From Echinarachnius parma (Eukaryota > Echinodermata > Echinoidea > Clypeasteroida > Echinarachniidae), in assembly GCA_037951105.1 (NCBI GenBank), contig JBAMJV010007495.1:1-64000 (forward strand): DNA of 64,000 bases, read 5' to 3'. The position numbers were made by a program, and so were the translations under genes. How positions within the stretch are numbered: the first letter of the stretch is position 1; every line of letters starts with the position of its first letter. The notes beneath the pieces are model-generated. The model was not told where the DNA came from. It saw only the letters and a program-made list of their open reading frames with translations, and ran no database searches. Below, one piece after another: positions 57,501 to 63,351 of the stretch.

Positions 57501-60500
57501 GGGTTACACATTTCCGGGGCTGTCTATTTAGCTCTAATGCTTTTTTTTTTCGGGGGCTCTTTTTGGCATTTCAGGGGGCAAATTCGCTTTGCCGTCCCCT
57601 TTTATTTTTTCCCTGCCTGGGCTACTAAAAATGAGCTTTGTGCCACCAAATGTCATTGGTGCTAGATTCCACTGGCCCAACCAGATGAGTATAACAGAAT
57701 TTATTAATGTTTTTCTTTCTTTGGGGCCATCAGACTCATGTTTTATGGCCACTAGAATTGGAAAAATCTTGCTTTTACTTGCCCAACTGGGCCACAAGGC
57801 AGAAAAGATAATATCTAGCATGGATATATTTCACTATTTGATGAAGCAGCTTGCTAATTAGAATGTTTGCATACTTTGAAATATATATATTTGCTTGATC
57901 CAGACTTGTCCTGGACATTTAGCTGGTGTCAATGAATGCATGTCACTCCAAAATCAAACAGTCTTGATTCATTTGTGTGCATTGGCCTCCATGACAGGGT
58001 TTACAAATGAATGAAAGGGGTCACAAACTCCAGGGGGTGTTTCACAAAGATCCTTAGTTGAACTTAACTCTAAGTTGGACTTAAGAAGTATGGAAAGCCG
58101 TTAGTTTCTTTGAAACAAAATTGTATACATCCTTTTAGAAGGCATAAAATGTTGTTTCAAATCACTAATATTTTTCTATTATCAAGGATATTTCATGTTC
58201 TTCATGTAAAATTTATGAAAGTCTAAAATACTTGCATTTTTGCATTTGAATATATTTTATTCCAAGGCTACAAATGGCTTTCCATACTTTTTAAGTCCAA
58301 CTTAGTGTTAAGTTCAACTTAGGAACTTTGTGAAACACCCCCCAGGGATTATAAACGGGATTTAAAAAAATCATAAAGATTACTGACAAATTATCGCTTG
58401 AAATGACAGTTAAAGTGCAGTGCAGTATTTGTATGCATTGATTGATTGCATCATTGATTAATTGCATCATTGATTAATTGCATCATTGATTAATTGCATT
58501 TAATAACGCTTTAAGGAAATATTTCAAAACATGTGGTTCATGAAGAAAAATTAAATGTTCCAAGCATCAGCAGTCTCCCCGTTTAGTTGATTAAGACAGG
58601 CAGACTTGCATTTCACACAAAACTGAAACTAGAAAAGCTATGATTTTTTTTTTAAGGTCGGACAGAATTTTTTTGGAAAATGTTGAGCAATATTATCTTT
58701 GTTGGCTTGTACAGGAGGTCAAGGTAGCCGAGATTCATTCCGAGTCTGACAACCGTTACGCGGCCCCGCGATCGACGCGCACCCGTCGTGCCCCCTACGA
58801 CGGTTCCAGGACTGCGTGCAGCCTGTACCTTCAGGCCGACCACACGTACACGGCGCACTACGGCGGCGACGTGAGCGAGGTCATCCTAAACCTCAACAAC
58901 CACGTCTCTGCAATCAATGGGATCTACACAGAAACCATCTTTGACGCAAACGGGCAGACCGTCAGGGGAATCAACTTCTACGTGCAAAGGATCAGAGTAA
59001 GTGGACTACATTATTCAACCTTGGACATGGGATGGGATCAATCAGATTTCTTTGCTTATTTATGACTGCAAATGGTGTCCCAAGCTTTGAAGGAGTTTGC
59101 CGACCAGGGGGGTGTTGCATAAAGAGTTGCGATAAATTGCAAAGTTGCGTTGATCGCAAGTCAGAAAACGTGCGCACTTGAGCCAATCAGAATTGCGCAT
59201 TTAGGCGCATTTTTCTGACTTGCGATTAAACGCAACGTTGCGATTAATTGCAAATCTTTAAAAATGCTGAACAGGCGTTGATGAGTATTACCATAGAACA
59301 CCCCTCAGATGACATGAGATTGGTTTTGAATCCCAGAGAACTGAGCCCTAGTTTCATTGCTCATTTACATGTAGATTACTCATTTCTGTTAGTACATGTA
59401 TCTCAGGCTTGAGAGGGTTGGTATTTTTGTACTGCATGTACAGTCCAGAGTGGGCATAAAGGCTGGAATTCTCATGATAGCATCTGGGTGTTACTGTACC
59501 GAAGGCAGTATAAAGAGAATTAAAGCTAGATATCACTCCCCAGGGAGTGGAGATGGTACACACAATGTGTGCTGGTTTACATGCTATTCTATGACCGGGG
59601 TAATGATATCATTGTAAAGCGTTTAGAGATGATTCATTACGTTTCACTAAGTTAGCCGTGATCTCCACCACGGTGGAAATCAACTCAACATTTTAATAGC
59701 TTTCGTCAACATTCCATGCCCTGTTAACTGCCCCCCGAGACCTATCGGTATTATAGAGATAATCTCCTCTGGTTACACGCAGTAAACCGATAAGAACGGT
59801 GTAAACGGTGATAAAATTCTACTAGAGGCACGAATCTCTCAACCTCTCCTCAGGCCTGAGAAGCGGATATTTTCTAACTTGGGTGAAACGTAATGATCAA
59901 TCATATTAGGCGCTATATAAATTGAGTATATTATTTGTATTATTATTTATTTTACTTGCTTATAGGTGAATGGCACAGCGCAGGAGACGGACTCGTCCAA
60001 CCCTTTCCGCTTCCCAAACCTTGGCGTGGAGAAGTTCCTGGAGCTCAACTCCCTACAGGACCACAGCTCCTACTGTCTGGCCTACGTCTTCGCCGACAGA
60101 GACTTCAACGATGGTGTGTTGGGTCTGGCCTGGGTCGGAGCTACTGGGGGTAAGTCTAGACCTCAATCTATCATTTCATTCTTTATCCTTTAGTGCTGAT
60201 GCAGTTTGTGAATTTGTTTCTACTCCCTTTGTAGCTACATCTGGCAGACTTTAATGGCACAGAGCAGACTTAGGTTTGAATATCGCCAGAGTATCTATCT
60301 TGAATTTTGTTTGTCCATGTTGGGTATCAATTCATTTAAAGCCGTTTTAAGTGGCTCTTTATAACAAATCCCTAATAGTAGTAATTGTTTAATTTGTTTA
60401 CAGCTACCTCTGGAGGCATTTGTGAAGATTTCACTGCCTTCAATGGCGTAAAGTAGAGTTTAAACACTGCCATTATGTCATTCTCAAATATCGTGTTTCT

Positions 60501-63332
60501 ATGTTGGGTTTCCATTCATAAGGCCATTCATATTTTAAGTTAAACGTGTGCTTGTTATAAAGTATGATAATGTGATTTGTTTTATTTGTTTGCAGCCACG
60601 TCTGGAGGCATTTGTGAAGATTTCACTGCCTTCAGCGGCGTCAAGCAGAGTTTGAACACCGGTGTCGTCACCATCCAGAATTACGGCTCCACCGTTGCCA
60701 GCAAGGTCTCCCACATCACCTTCGCCCATGAGGTCGGCCACAACTTTGGCTCTCCCGTGAGTATATTTAACCTGTTCACTATTAGATTTTTCTGCAATTC
60801 CCATAGCATTAAAGGGATTAAGTAACATTGTCCAAATCCTCAAAACTTACTTGGAACTCTAGTGGTTCTCTCATACCTTGTCATATACATATTAAAAATA
60901 AAAGCGCGGGACAGGTTTCGGTCTTTCAAATTTCCATTTCGTTCAAAAGATATTTACAATTGAAGTGTTCACATGTTAAACTTTCTGCAGGATAGTTTAA
61001 AAAGTAAGTGCAATGAGTTAGTGAATATCACTTTGCATTTTTGCTCATTTCTCAGCCCCCAAAAATCCAATTAACTTGAAATGTTCACGCATTACCGTAC
61101 TTTGTGGACATATCAGATTACACCAATACACATTTTATTAATCAGTCATCACTTTTTGCACTTGTCAACAAAGTTACTAGATCCCTTTAATATGCATTAG
61201 GACCTACCAGGTGCCCGAAGGTAATGGATTAAAGAGAAAATTAACTTTGTCTGAATCGACCAACATCACTTACATCCATAGTGATTCTTTCATGCATAAT
61301 TGTTTTTCTCTTACCAATAGAAGTATGAAACCCACTTTGGTTTGTCAAACCTTTCTGTTTGTTATTTAAATATTTATGATTAAAGTGATCCCTGTAAAGT
61401 GTTAGATATTGCACAAAATGACATTTGAGACTTCAATCCTATATCAATATCATTGTAAAATACAATTGAAAGATTTGTGAAAGTTTGAAAGAAAACGAAC
61501 ACTGTTTACCTAGTGAAAAAAACGAATATTGAGTTCATATTTTATCACCGAATACTGATGGCCTGCCGTAGATTTGTCGTAGTAATAATCATCCGTTTGA
61601 TCTTGACGATATCCGCACCCGTGTAAACAGACGGTACGGAATTCATGGAATTTGCGTGCACTCGGCTCAACAGTCAGGTCGGGAAGGTTCCCACGCGCGC
61701 TGGCCGGACGTGTTCAGCTACGGCAATTTTACTTTTTATCAAAAGCGTTAGCAATGCTTTTGAAATAATGATTTTCAATGATAAATATCTTCATACTAAA
61801 GGGACATTTGAAAAAATCTAACCCTATTTTATTCTTCTCTTACCATAAGCTAAACAACACGGCAGAAGAGAAACGAGGAAGCTCCAAGTATTTTTCGTGG
61901 AGTTAGATACTTTACCTGTATCACTTTAAATTTGACAAAAATCAAGAGGATCATTTTAGCTGTATACAAACTTACGTCAATGAGTTATCATTAGCACTTT
62001 GCATTTCTGCTTATTACCTGTCCGTATGACTTATATTTAGCCTGGAATTTCAGACATCTCTCGGTGGACGTATCGGATCAGATATTTATTTACTAATTGA
62101 AATTGACACAATTAAAGATGTTTAAAAGAAATGTTGTTGTTTGGCTCCTCATAATAATTTGCCTTTGAAAATAATATCATTTTTTACCAAAGTATTCTTC
62201 TCTTTATTTCCATTTCCTTTTCGTGCAGCATGATTTCCCCCCGAGATGCCGGCCTGGTGATGACGCATCAACTAGAAGCCAGGGGAATTTCATCATGTAT
62301 GCTAGCGCCACCTCTGGTGACAAAACTAACAATGGGGCATTCTCAACTTGCAGCGTCGGAAACATGTCGCAGATCATCCTGGAGAACGGGGGATGCTTTG
62401 AACGTGAGTCAGATAAGTTCAAGATATACAGTCGGCTTGCGGTTGCACCATGCGAGAAGGGAGCTAGGATTGGAGGCTCCCGAGGAGGACTATTGGTATT
62501 CTTCCTGGTGTAGTCCTAGAAAGGGCGGTTATTATTTCTTGAGGTTGTAGTTCTAAAAAGAACTACAGCGCCGGTATGGGTAAGAGTAAGGGAGAGGAAG
62601 GGTGGTGTTCGTCGTCAAGAGTTAAAGATGTGGGATTTGGTTGAAAATTATGAAAGTACATTGTACCAGATAGTACAAATAGTTTAGTAGATTTGTGGTT
62701 GAAAGTACTAAAATATACAATACATTTTGAATTTTTCGACTGCATTTTTATTACAGGGTCGATATGCTGACGAATGTTGTATGACAGGTATGACAGTCGT
62801 AAATACATATTAGTGAAGTAAAGTGTACAATTTTGTACAAAATTGGTAAAATAATTTCTTGTGAACAAAAAAACTGATACAGATGATGTTTCATGCAAAT
62901 GCAATTATATGTTTGTTTGTTTGTTTGTTTGTTTCAACATGCAGCAAGTAACATCGCAGTTTGTGGCAACCTGATCATCAACGATGGTGAAGAGTGTGAC
63001 TGTGGCTATGAGGACCAGTGTAATGACCAATGCTGTGATGCTAATACATGCATGCTGCGGTCAGCCATGTGCAGGTAAGATACCTCATAGTTGAACAATG
63101 TGACTGGAGCTATTCATGAGTCTTGGTTTAATATTTGATTGACTAGTGAACAGTGTGACTGGGGCTGTATGAGCCATAGTTGAATATTTCTAAAGACTAA
63201 TTCTGACTTTGATTGCCATCTTTTCCACTGCAGTCCATCGCAAGGCCCATGCTGCACAACAACATGCGATTTTGACATGTCAGGCAAGCAGTGTCGACCA
63301 GACTCAGAGTGCGCCGAGGCATCTTCCTGCGA
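30538..63332 (+). CDS. ADAM10: ADAM10-like disintegrin metalloprotease (10 exons seen, 3' end beyond window)
   Basis: Type I membrane sheddase; ADAM10 enzymes cleave Notch and many other ectodomains. Exons: 30538-30586, 42227-42368, 51894-52012, 57125-57387, 58715-58996, 59966-60149, 60596-60756, 62229-62403, 62945-63074 and 63234-63332 (about 534 codons, single frame). Order: signal peptide (1-16, [14 protein letters not shown]); prodomain with [19 protein letters not shown]; cysteine-switch-like Cys164 (DAGCG); furin-type sites RQKR (188-191) and RTRR (213-216); catalytic domain with [18 protein letters not shown] and the zinc motif [12 protein letters not shown] (His391, Glu392, His395, His401); Met-turn Met423 in [10 protein letters not shown]; disintegrin domain from about 460 ([20 protein letters not shown]), as in human ADAM10. 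The Cys-rich, membrane and cytoplasmic parts lie outside the window. ADAM17 is less likely, because the prodomain and catalytic wording match ADAM10. Confidence 0.95.
30950..31367. mobile_element. TTAA MITE, AGGCATATATGCG termini
   Basis: TTAAAGGCATATATGCGTGG at the left; CCACGCATATATGCCTTTAA at the right. Perfect 20-bp inverted termini with TTAA, 418 bp, in ADAM10 intron 1. Confidence 0.88.
31553..31690. mobile_element. Short palindromic element
   Basis: GGCATTCTCTTCGAAGACGT at the left and ACGTCTTTGAAGAGAATGCC at the right; arms of about 50 bp with few mismatches. Non-coding. Confidence 0.75.
31962..32519. mobile_element. Foldback MITE, CAGGGTGGCCAAAAA termini
   Basis: CAGGGTGGCCAAAAAAAAAC and the inverse at the right, flanked by TA on both sides. 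Long arms extend inward (ACTTCCCAAAATAAA, CAGTGTCTGATAAATGAGAC). Termini and TA target suggest Tc1/mariner mobilisation. Confidence 0.88.
32755..33272. mobile_element. GTGCTGTAAC foldback, copy B (left end degraded)
   Basis: GATCACGATCCGATCATACA at the left and GGTCAGTTACAGCACTA at the right, with the internal ATTACTCGCGCCGATTCTG palindrome around 32895-32990. The same architecture as 3287-3977. Confidence 0.8.
33504..33904. mobile_element. GATGACA element nested in foldback C
   Basis: GATGACACACGCGGTACCCC at the left, GGTACCTTTTATGTCATC at the right, and 4-bp duplication ATAT on both sides. The intact sister copy, in the opposite orientation, is 48559-48778. It contains two CGGGGTACCG palindromes and is itself interrupted at 33673. 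Confidence 0.88.
33673..33851. mobile_element. CCGTATTTG MITE nested in the GATGACA element
   Basis: CCGTATTTGTCGGTGTATTA at the left, TACACCGACAAATACGG at the right, TA duplicated. The empty site (AATTAAACAAAATGG) is present in the sister element near 48600. Confidence 0.9.
34874..35094. mobile_element. Palindromic MITE, TACCGTAAAACACCATCGTC
   Basis: Left TACCGTAAAACACCATCGTC, right GACGATGGTGTTCTACGGTA; the arms continue through AAGCACCCCCCAATCACCTA and its complement. 221 bp, non-coding. Confidence 0.88.
35507..37788. mobile_element. TTAA element AGGGATAGTTGAG, interrupted
   Basis: TTAAAGGGATAGTTGAGTTC at the left and CAAAACTCAACTATCCCTTTAA at the right. A shorter, uninterrupted relative is 42457-43204. 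The difference is the 1,716-bp insertion at 35905-37620. Confidence 0.85.
35905..37620. mobile_element. GGGCAAGTCCAAGATAA element with TTACGTATGGGAC phrases
   Basis: Terminal inverted repeats GGGCAAGTCCAAGATAA and TTATCTTGGACTTGCCC (right arm 37604-37620), flanked by TTAT duplications (35901-35904 and 37621-37624). It contains at least eight copies of GTTACGTATGGGACA or variants: forward near 35930, 36097, 36294, 36308 and 37257; reverse near 37060, 37081 and 37420. No ORF of note, so it is non-autonomous. Confidence 0.85.
38701..39076. mobile_element. Foldback element, TGATGTCATAAA termini
   Basis: Inverted arms of about 170 bp (CATTTTCAGAAAGGGCATAA with TTATGCTCTTTCTGAAAATG) around a central perfect palindrome of 29-bp arms (CAGTGTTATAGTGCACTGGT) at about 38867-38928. 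Ends TGATGTCATAAA / TTTATGACATCA. Confidence 0.85.
39167..41426. mobile_element. MITE with TACTCCGCAAAAAAAG termini, split by a Helentron-like insert
   Basis: Left TACTCCGCAAAAAAAGAAAC, right GTTTCTTTTTTTGCGGAGTA, flanked by TA. Inner arms (AGGTCTGTTTTCAAAAATAG and complement) show where the insert at 39952-41237 went in. Confidence 0.85.
39952..41237 (+). mobile_element. Helentron-like non-autonomous element, AGCTCACCTGAG type
   Basis: 5' end AGCTCACCTGAGCCAAAGGC immediately forms a hairpin (GCTCAAGTGAGC). Near the 3' end CTCAGGTGAGC is the inverse of the 5' terminus, followed by the hairpin GCCCCCCTGGGGC and tail TCTTGTT. The centre has a GTCGTCC array (about 40000-40075) and about 2.8 copies of a 300-bp tandem unit (40080-40930). 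Inserted in a T run with no target duplication. Confidence 0.75.
41560..41830. repeat. CGGGCAAA-type repeat with C runs
   Basis: C runs at 41565-41582 and 41584-41598 followed by recurring TCGGGCAAAC, TCGTGTCACATTC and ATCATGTCA phrases. The same family as 6225-6640. Confidence 0.6.
42227..42368 (+). CDS. ADAM10: ADAM10 exon 2 (prodomain)
   Basis: Acceptor AATAATCTCAG; encodes [20 protein letters not shown] and [10 protein letters not shown], matching human YIRHYEGLSYNVDSLHQKH and LRLDFHAHGR. Phase 2 donor AAG|GTAAGA. Decayed copies precede it. Confidence 0.95.
42457..43204. mobile_element. TTAA element AGGGATAGTTGAG, copy 2
   Basis: AAAAGGGATA|GTTGAGTTCTGG (interrupted at TA by 42469-42644) to AAAACTCAACTATCTCTTTAA. 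Parallels both halves of 35507-37788 and gives that element's empty site (GGTTATGTTTATGG, about 43033). Confidence 0.82.
42469..42644. mobile_element. CCGTATTTG MITE, second complete copy
   Basis: CCGTATTTGCCGGTGTATAA and TACACCAGCAAATACGG, with TA on both sides exactly splitting GGGATAGTTGAG. Internal GTGTATTAACCGCACC phrases are repeated in both orientations. Confidence 0.9.
43390..43791. mobile_element. TTAA MITE, AGGGTACCACCA termini
   Basis: TTAAAGGGTACCACCACC at the left, TAGTGGTCCCCTTTAA at the right. A related, inverted and end-degraded copy spans about 55740-55995 (shared TTGTTTATGAATTAC and GCGCACTCGCA). Confidence 0.75.
43960..44060 (-). repeat. tRNA-derived SINE head, minus strand
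   Basis: Read on the minus strand: GGCTCAATGGTTGAGCACCT, GTCTAGCAATACGGAGGTC, B-box GGGTTCGATTC, then TATTTTTCTTTGCTCATTTTC, as in 19793-19890. It lies directly outside the left end of the next element. Confidence 0.6.
44094..45833. mobile_element. GGGCAATTCCACGATAA element with TAACACCGGGAC phrases
   Basis: Termini GGGCAATTCCACGATAA and TTATCGTGGAATTGCCC, flanked by AAAT duplications (44090-44093, 45834-45837). The ends are related to 35905-37620. At least nine GTAACACCGGGAC phrases in both orientations (44108, 44284, 44482, 44497, 44914, 45247-45305, 45458 and others), and about four tandem units of about 210 bp (GGCAAAACTCTGTGAAGTTA..., 44335-45060). Non-coding. Confidence 0.88.
45838..45930 (-). 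repeat. tRNA-derived SINE head, minus strand
   Basis: On the minus strand GGCTCCATGGTTAGAGCACC, TGTCTAGTAATCTTCTAGA, B-box-like GGTTTGATTCCC. The GGGCAATTCC element was inserted into the tail of this SINE (ATTTGATCAAAG side). Confidence 0.6.
45987..46370. mobile_element. TTAA MITE with TAACATTGTCCAAATCC body, copy 1
   Basis: TTAAAGGGACTACAATTG at the left and CTAGATCCCTTTAA at the right; body phrases AACATTGTCCAAATCCTC, TTCAAATTTCC, AAAGATATTTAC. Copy 2 is 60809-61190. Confidence 0.82.
46415..46434. repeat. Poly-G run (20)
   Basis: Follows TGGTGGGGCATT and precedes TGCATGTGCCCCCAATAATT, a diverged dispersed repeat. Confidence 0.95.
47296..48416 (+). other. Possible solo or 5' LTR-like segment
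   Basis: The segment starts TGTTACGAG and ends GAGTGTTACA, with an AATAAA about 130 bp before the end and a C/T-rich U5-like part. The following TAGGTTCTTGGTGCAATAAG is reminiscent of a primer-binding site. No matching second LTR, target duplication or retroelement ORF was seen, so this is only a suggestion. Confidence 0.22.
48440..48820. repeat. CG-rich dispersed repeat split by the GATGACA element
   Basis: GTGCGTAATACACACTGGCT, CTAGTTCAAAATGGCGA, and after the insertion GATGTAGCATCCCC. The inverted relative at 55335-55465 has CGCCATTTTGAACTAGGC uninterrupted. Confidence 0.7.
48559..48778. mobile_element. GATGACA element, intact 220-bp copy
   Basis: GATGACATAAACGGTACCCC to CGGGGTACCGCGTGTGTCATC, flanked by AAAT on both sides. 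Contains GGTACCCCGGGGTAC palindromes. It provides the empty site for the nested MITE at 33673. Confidence 0.9.
48917..49416. mobile_element. TIR element ACAGTCAAACCTGT enclosing a minisatellite
   Basis: ACAGTCAAACCTGTC at the left and ACAGGTTTGACTG at the right. The interior is about 5.5 copies of a 74-75-bp unit (GAAGAGGTCACCTGCCTACA, GTGGTCACCAACTGTGATCT, CCATGATATGGGACCCTGTC). The repetitive minus-strand frame is an artefact of the array. Confidence 0.88.
50098..50749. mobile_element. Long inverted repeat with GC-rich centre
   Basis: ATCGGAAATAATATCGCTAG at the left pairs with its complement ending at 50749; the arms run about 220 bp (AAGTGATATAATCTAATGTA with TACATTAGATTATATCACTT). The centre holds a direct duplication of CTCAACCAATCAGCGGGCCG and a second inverted pair (GGGGATATCGATCC). 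Non-coding. Confidence 0.85.
51109..51204. mobile_element. TTAA mini-element, copy 3 (96 bp)
   Basis: TTAACTCCTTGAGTGCCAAG to CTGGCACATTAAGAGTTAA, slightly longer than the two 92-bp copies in DNPEP introns (extra CTAT in the middle). Confidence 0.85.
51894..52012 (+). CDS. ADAM10: ADAM10 exon 3 (prodomain)
   Basis: [20 protein letters not shown]...YVGHLKG corresponds to human [20 protein letters not shown]...YTGHIYG. Acceptor TTTATCTGCAG; donor AAAAG|GTAATT. Confidence 0.92.
52030..53395. other. ADAM10 intron 3, first part, nothing strong
   Basis: AT-rich with an A16 tract (about 52540). Two similar segments (GAACAATTATTGTCCATTATGCAGCC near 53157 and CAATTATTGTCCATTATGCACACAG near 53361, with TTTGAACTTTGAACA before each) indicate another local tandem duplication of about 205 bp. 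Confidence 0.5.
53400..54620. repeat. ACAAGTGCAGGGTTTTGC repeat split by a Helentron-like insert
   Basis: The left part to 53569 and right part from 54531 together match 22740-22925 in inverse orientation, as an interrupted copy. Confidence 0.75.
53570..54530 (+). mobile_element. Helentron-like non-autonomous element, ATGCCTCCGC type
   Basis: 5' ATGCCTCCGCAACGAAGTAG, with immediate hairpin (CTGGAGGCAT). Near the 3' end GCGGAGGCAT is the inverse of the 5' terminus, followed by the perfect palindrome TCGACTGCGCGCAGTCGA and a tail ending CATCTAG. The centre has a GTACGTACGTCC tract and about four tandem units of about 155 bp (ATCTCAAGAACGGATTGAC, CAAACTTGGTACATGTATGT, GGTCATGAGGTCAAAGGTC). The T-run target is not duplicated. 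Confidence 0.82.
54625..55335. other. ADAM10 intron 3, nothing assignable
   Basis: No element boundaries, exons or structured repeats were recognised. Confidence 0.4.
56246..56383. repeat. Dispersed GGGGGCTA repeat, copy 2
   Basis: TTTTAGGGGGCTATATACTT...GGGGGCAAAGTTGCCCTCAG; matches 1161-1293 over its full length. Confidence 0.65.
56627..57056 (+). pseudogene. Ghost of ADAM10 exon 4, split by a LINE fragment
   Basis: AGATCCATGGCGGTATCACC, AAAGGGATATTCCAGGGCA at 56627-56668 matches the start of exon 4. The matching continuation CTACGATGGTGAGGAAGAAG, CACATCGAGCCAGTCAAG, GTTGACTCTATGATCTTCAA lies at 56967-57056. Between them is minus-strand LINE sequence. The real exon begins 68 bp further on. 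Confidence 0.9.
56690..56966 (-). mobile_element. 3' fragment of a non-LTR retrotransposon (ORF2 C-terminus)
   Basis: The minus-strand frame reads [53 protein letters not shown]: the Cys-x-Cys-Gly...Gln-Thr...His-Ile...Cys-Pro tail typical of jockey/RTE-like ORF2 proteins. Truncated at its 5' end, as is usual for LINE insertions. Confidence 0.8.
57125..57387 (+). CDS. ADAM10: ADAM10 exon 4 (prodomain, cysteine switch, furin site)
   Basis: Contains [20 protein letters not shown] (human GRFEGFIQTRGGTFYVEP region), [13 protein letters not shown], Cys164 in DAGCG and the terminal furin-type RQKR. Acceptor TCTTTCCAG. A ghost copy split by a LINE lies just upstream. Confidence 0.95.
57393..57822. 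repeat. GGCCC family copy with embedded GGGGGCTC repeat
   Basis: GTGCTCGAAATTGGGCATTA, GCCCGCTGGCCCTGGGCTC at the left; GGGCCACAAGGCAGAAAAG, TAATATCTAGCATGG at the right. Inside, TTTCGGGGGCTCCCTAT and TTTCAGGGGGCAAATTCGC come from the GGGGGCTA repeat. Confidence 0.65.
58032..58344. mobile_element. Palindromic MITE, GGGGGTGTTTCACAAAG termini
   Basis: AGGGGGTGTTTCACAAAG at the left and CTTTGTGAAACACCCCCC at the right; arms include AGTTGAACTTAACTCTAAGT and complement. In ADAM10 intron 4. Confidence 0.85.
58435..58502. repeat. Tandem ATTGATTAATTGCATC repeat
   Basis: About four copies of a 20-bp unit, GATTAATTGCATCATTGATT. Confidence 0.9.
58715..58996 (+). CDS. ADAM10: ADAM10 exon 5 (start of catalytic domain)
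   Basis: GC-rich exon encoding [40 protein letters not shown] and INFYVQRIR. The RTRR site is a second possible proprotein-convertase site 25 residues after RQKR. Confidence 0.97.
59107..59306. mobile_element. GGGTGTTGCATAAAG MITE, diverged copy
   Basis: GGGGTGTTGCATAAAGAGTT at the left; inner arms AAAGTTGCGTTGATCGCAAG and CTTGCGATTAAACGCAACGT pair. The right terminus is eroded (GAACACCCCTC). Confidence 0.7.
59500..59955 (+). mobile_element. SINE body split by a GTTTCACTAAGTTAG MITE
   Basis: CACTCCCCAGGGAGTGGAGA and, after the insertion, GGCGCTATATAAATTGAG with an ATT tail match the SINE body and tail. The MITE (about 59637-59895) has ATTACGTTTCACTAAGTTAG and CTAACTTGGGTGAAACGTAAT termini. 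It ends 11 bp before ADAM10 exon 6, so SINE tail sequence serves as the intron 3' end. Confidence 0.7.
59966..60149 (+). CDS. ADAM10: ADAM10 exon 6 (catalytic domain)
   Basis: [38 protein letters not shown] and AWVGATG are nearly identical to the vertebrate protein. Phase 1 donor GGGG|GTAAGT. Confidence 0.98.
60235..60300 (+). pseudogene. Ghost of ADAM10 exon 7, older copy
   Basis: CCCTTTGTAG|CTACATCTGGCAGACTTTAA, GGCACAGAGCAGACTTAGG: an acceptor and a shortened, diverged start of exon 7. Confidence 0.7.
60403..60475 (+). pseudogene. Ghost of ADAM10 exon 7, younger copy
   Basis: GTTTACAG|CTACCTCTGGAGGCATTTGT, GAAGATTTCACTGCCTTCAA, TGGCGTAAAGTAGAGTTTAA: an intact acceptor, 18 or so near-identical codons, CAG changed to TAG, then loss of similarity. 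Confidence 0.92.
60596..60756 (+). CDS. ADAM10: ADAM10 exon 7 (zinc-binding motif)
   Basis: [40 protein letters not shown] and [10 protein letters not shown]. Two decayed copies of its 5' part lie upstream at 60235 and 60403. Confidence 0.98.
60809..61190. mobile_element. TTAA MITE with TAACATTGTCCAAATCC body, copy 2
   Basis: TTAAAGGGATTAAGTAACATT to CTAGATCCCTTTAA, inserted in a CCCATAG...TTAATA repeat whose uninterrupted form is arrayed at 17577-17790. In ADAM10 intron 7. Confidence 0.85.
61380..61929. mobile_element. TTAAAGTGATCC element, uninterrupted copy
   Basis: TTAAAGTGATCCCTGTAAAG at the left and TTTACCTGTATCACTTTAA at the right. The reference copy for 32640-34400 and 20113-20280. 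Confidence 0.75.
62229..62403 (+). CDS. ADAM10: ADAM10 exon 8 (third zinc His, Met-turn)
   Basis: Begins with HD (His401) and continues to [34 protein letters not shown]. Acceptor TTTTCGTGCAG; donor GAAC|GTGAGT. Confidence 0.97.
62945..63074 (+). CDS. ADAM10: ADAM10 exon 9 (disintegrin domain)
   Basis: [39 protein letters not shown]. The last two bases (AG) join T of the next exon to give Ser. Preceded by a TTTG array that extends into the polypyrimidine region. Confidence 0.97.
63234..63332 (+). CDS. ADAM10: ADAM10 exon 10 (disintegrin/Cys-rich) ending at an AT-AC type donor
   Basis: [32 protein letters not shown] matches human [20 protein letters not shown]. No GT donor follows at a sensible place; instead ATATCCTTT at 63333-63341 is a perfect U12-type AT-AC 5' splice site. 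Confidence 0.85.
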
Positions 63333-63341
63333 ATATCCTTT
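63333..63341 (+). promoter_or_regulatory. U12-type (AT-AC) 5' splice site
   Basis: ATATCCTTT directly after the phase-2 end of ADAM10 exon 10. It equals the nine-base consensus of AT-AC minor-spliceosome introns, and there is no competing GT donor nearby in frame. Confidence 0.75.
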
Positions 63342-63351
63342 CTTTATATCA

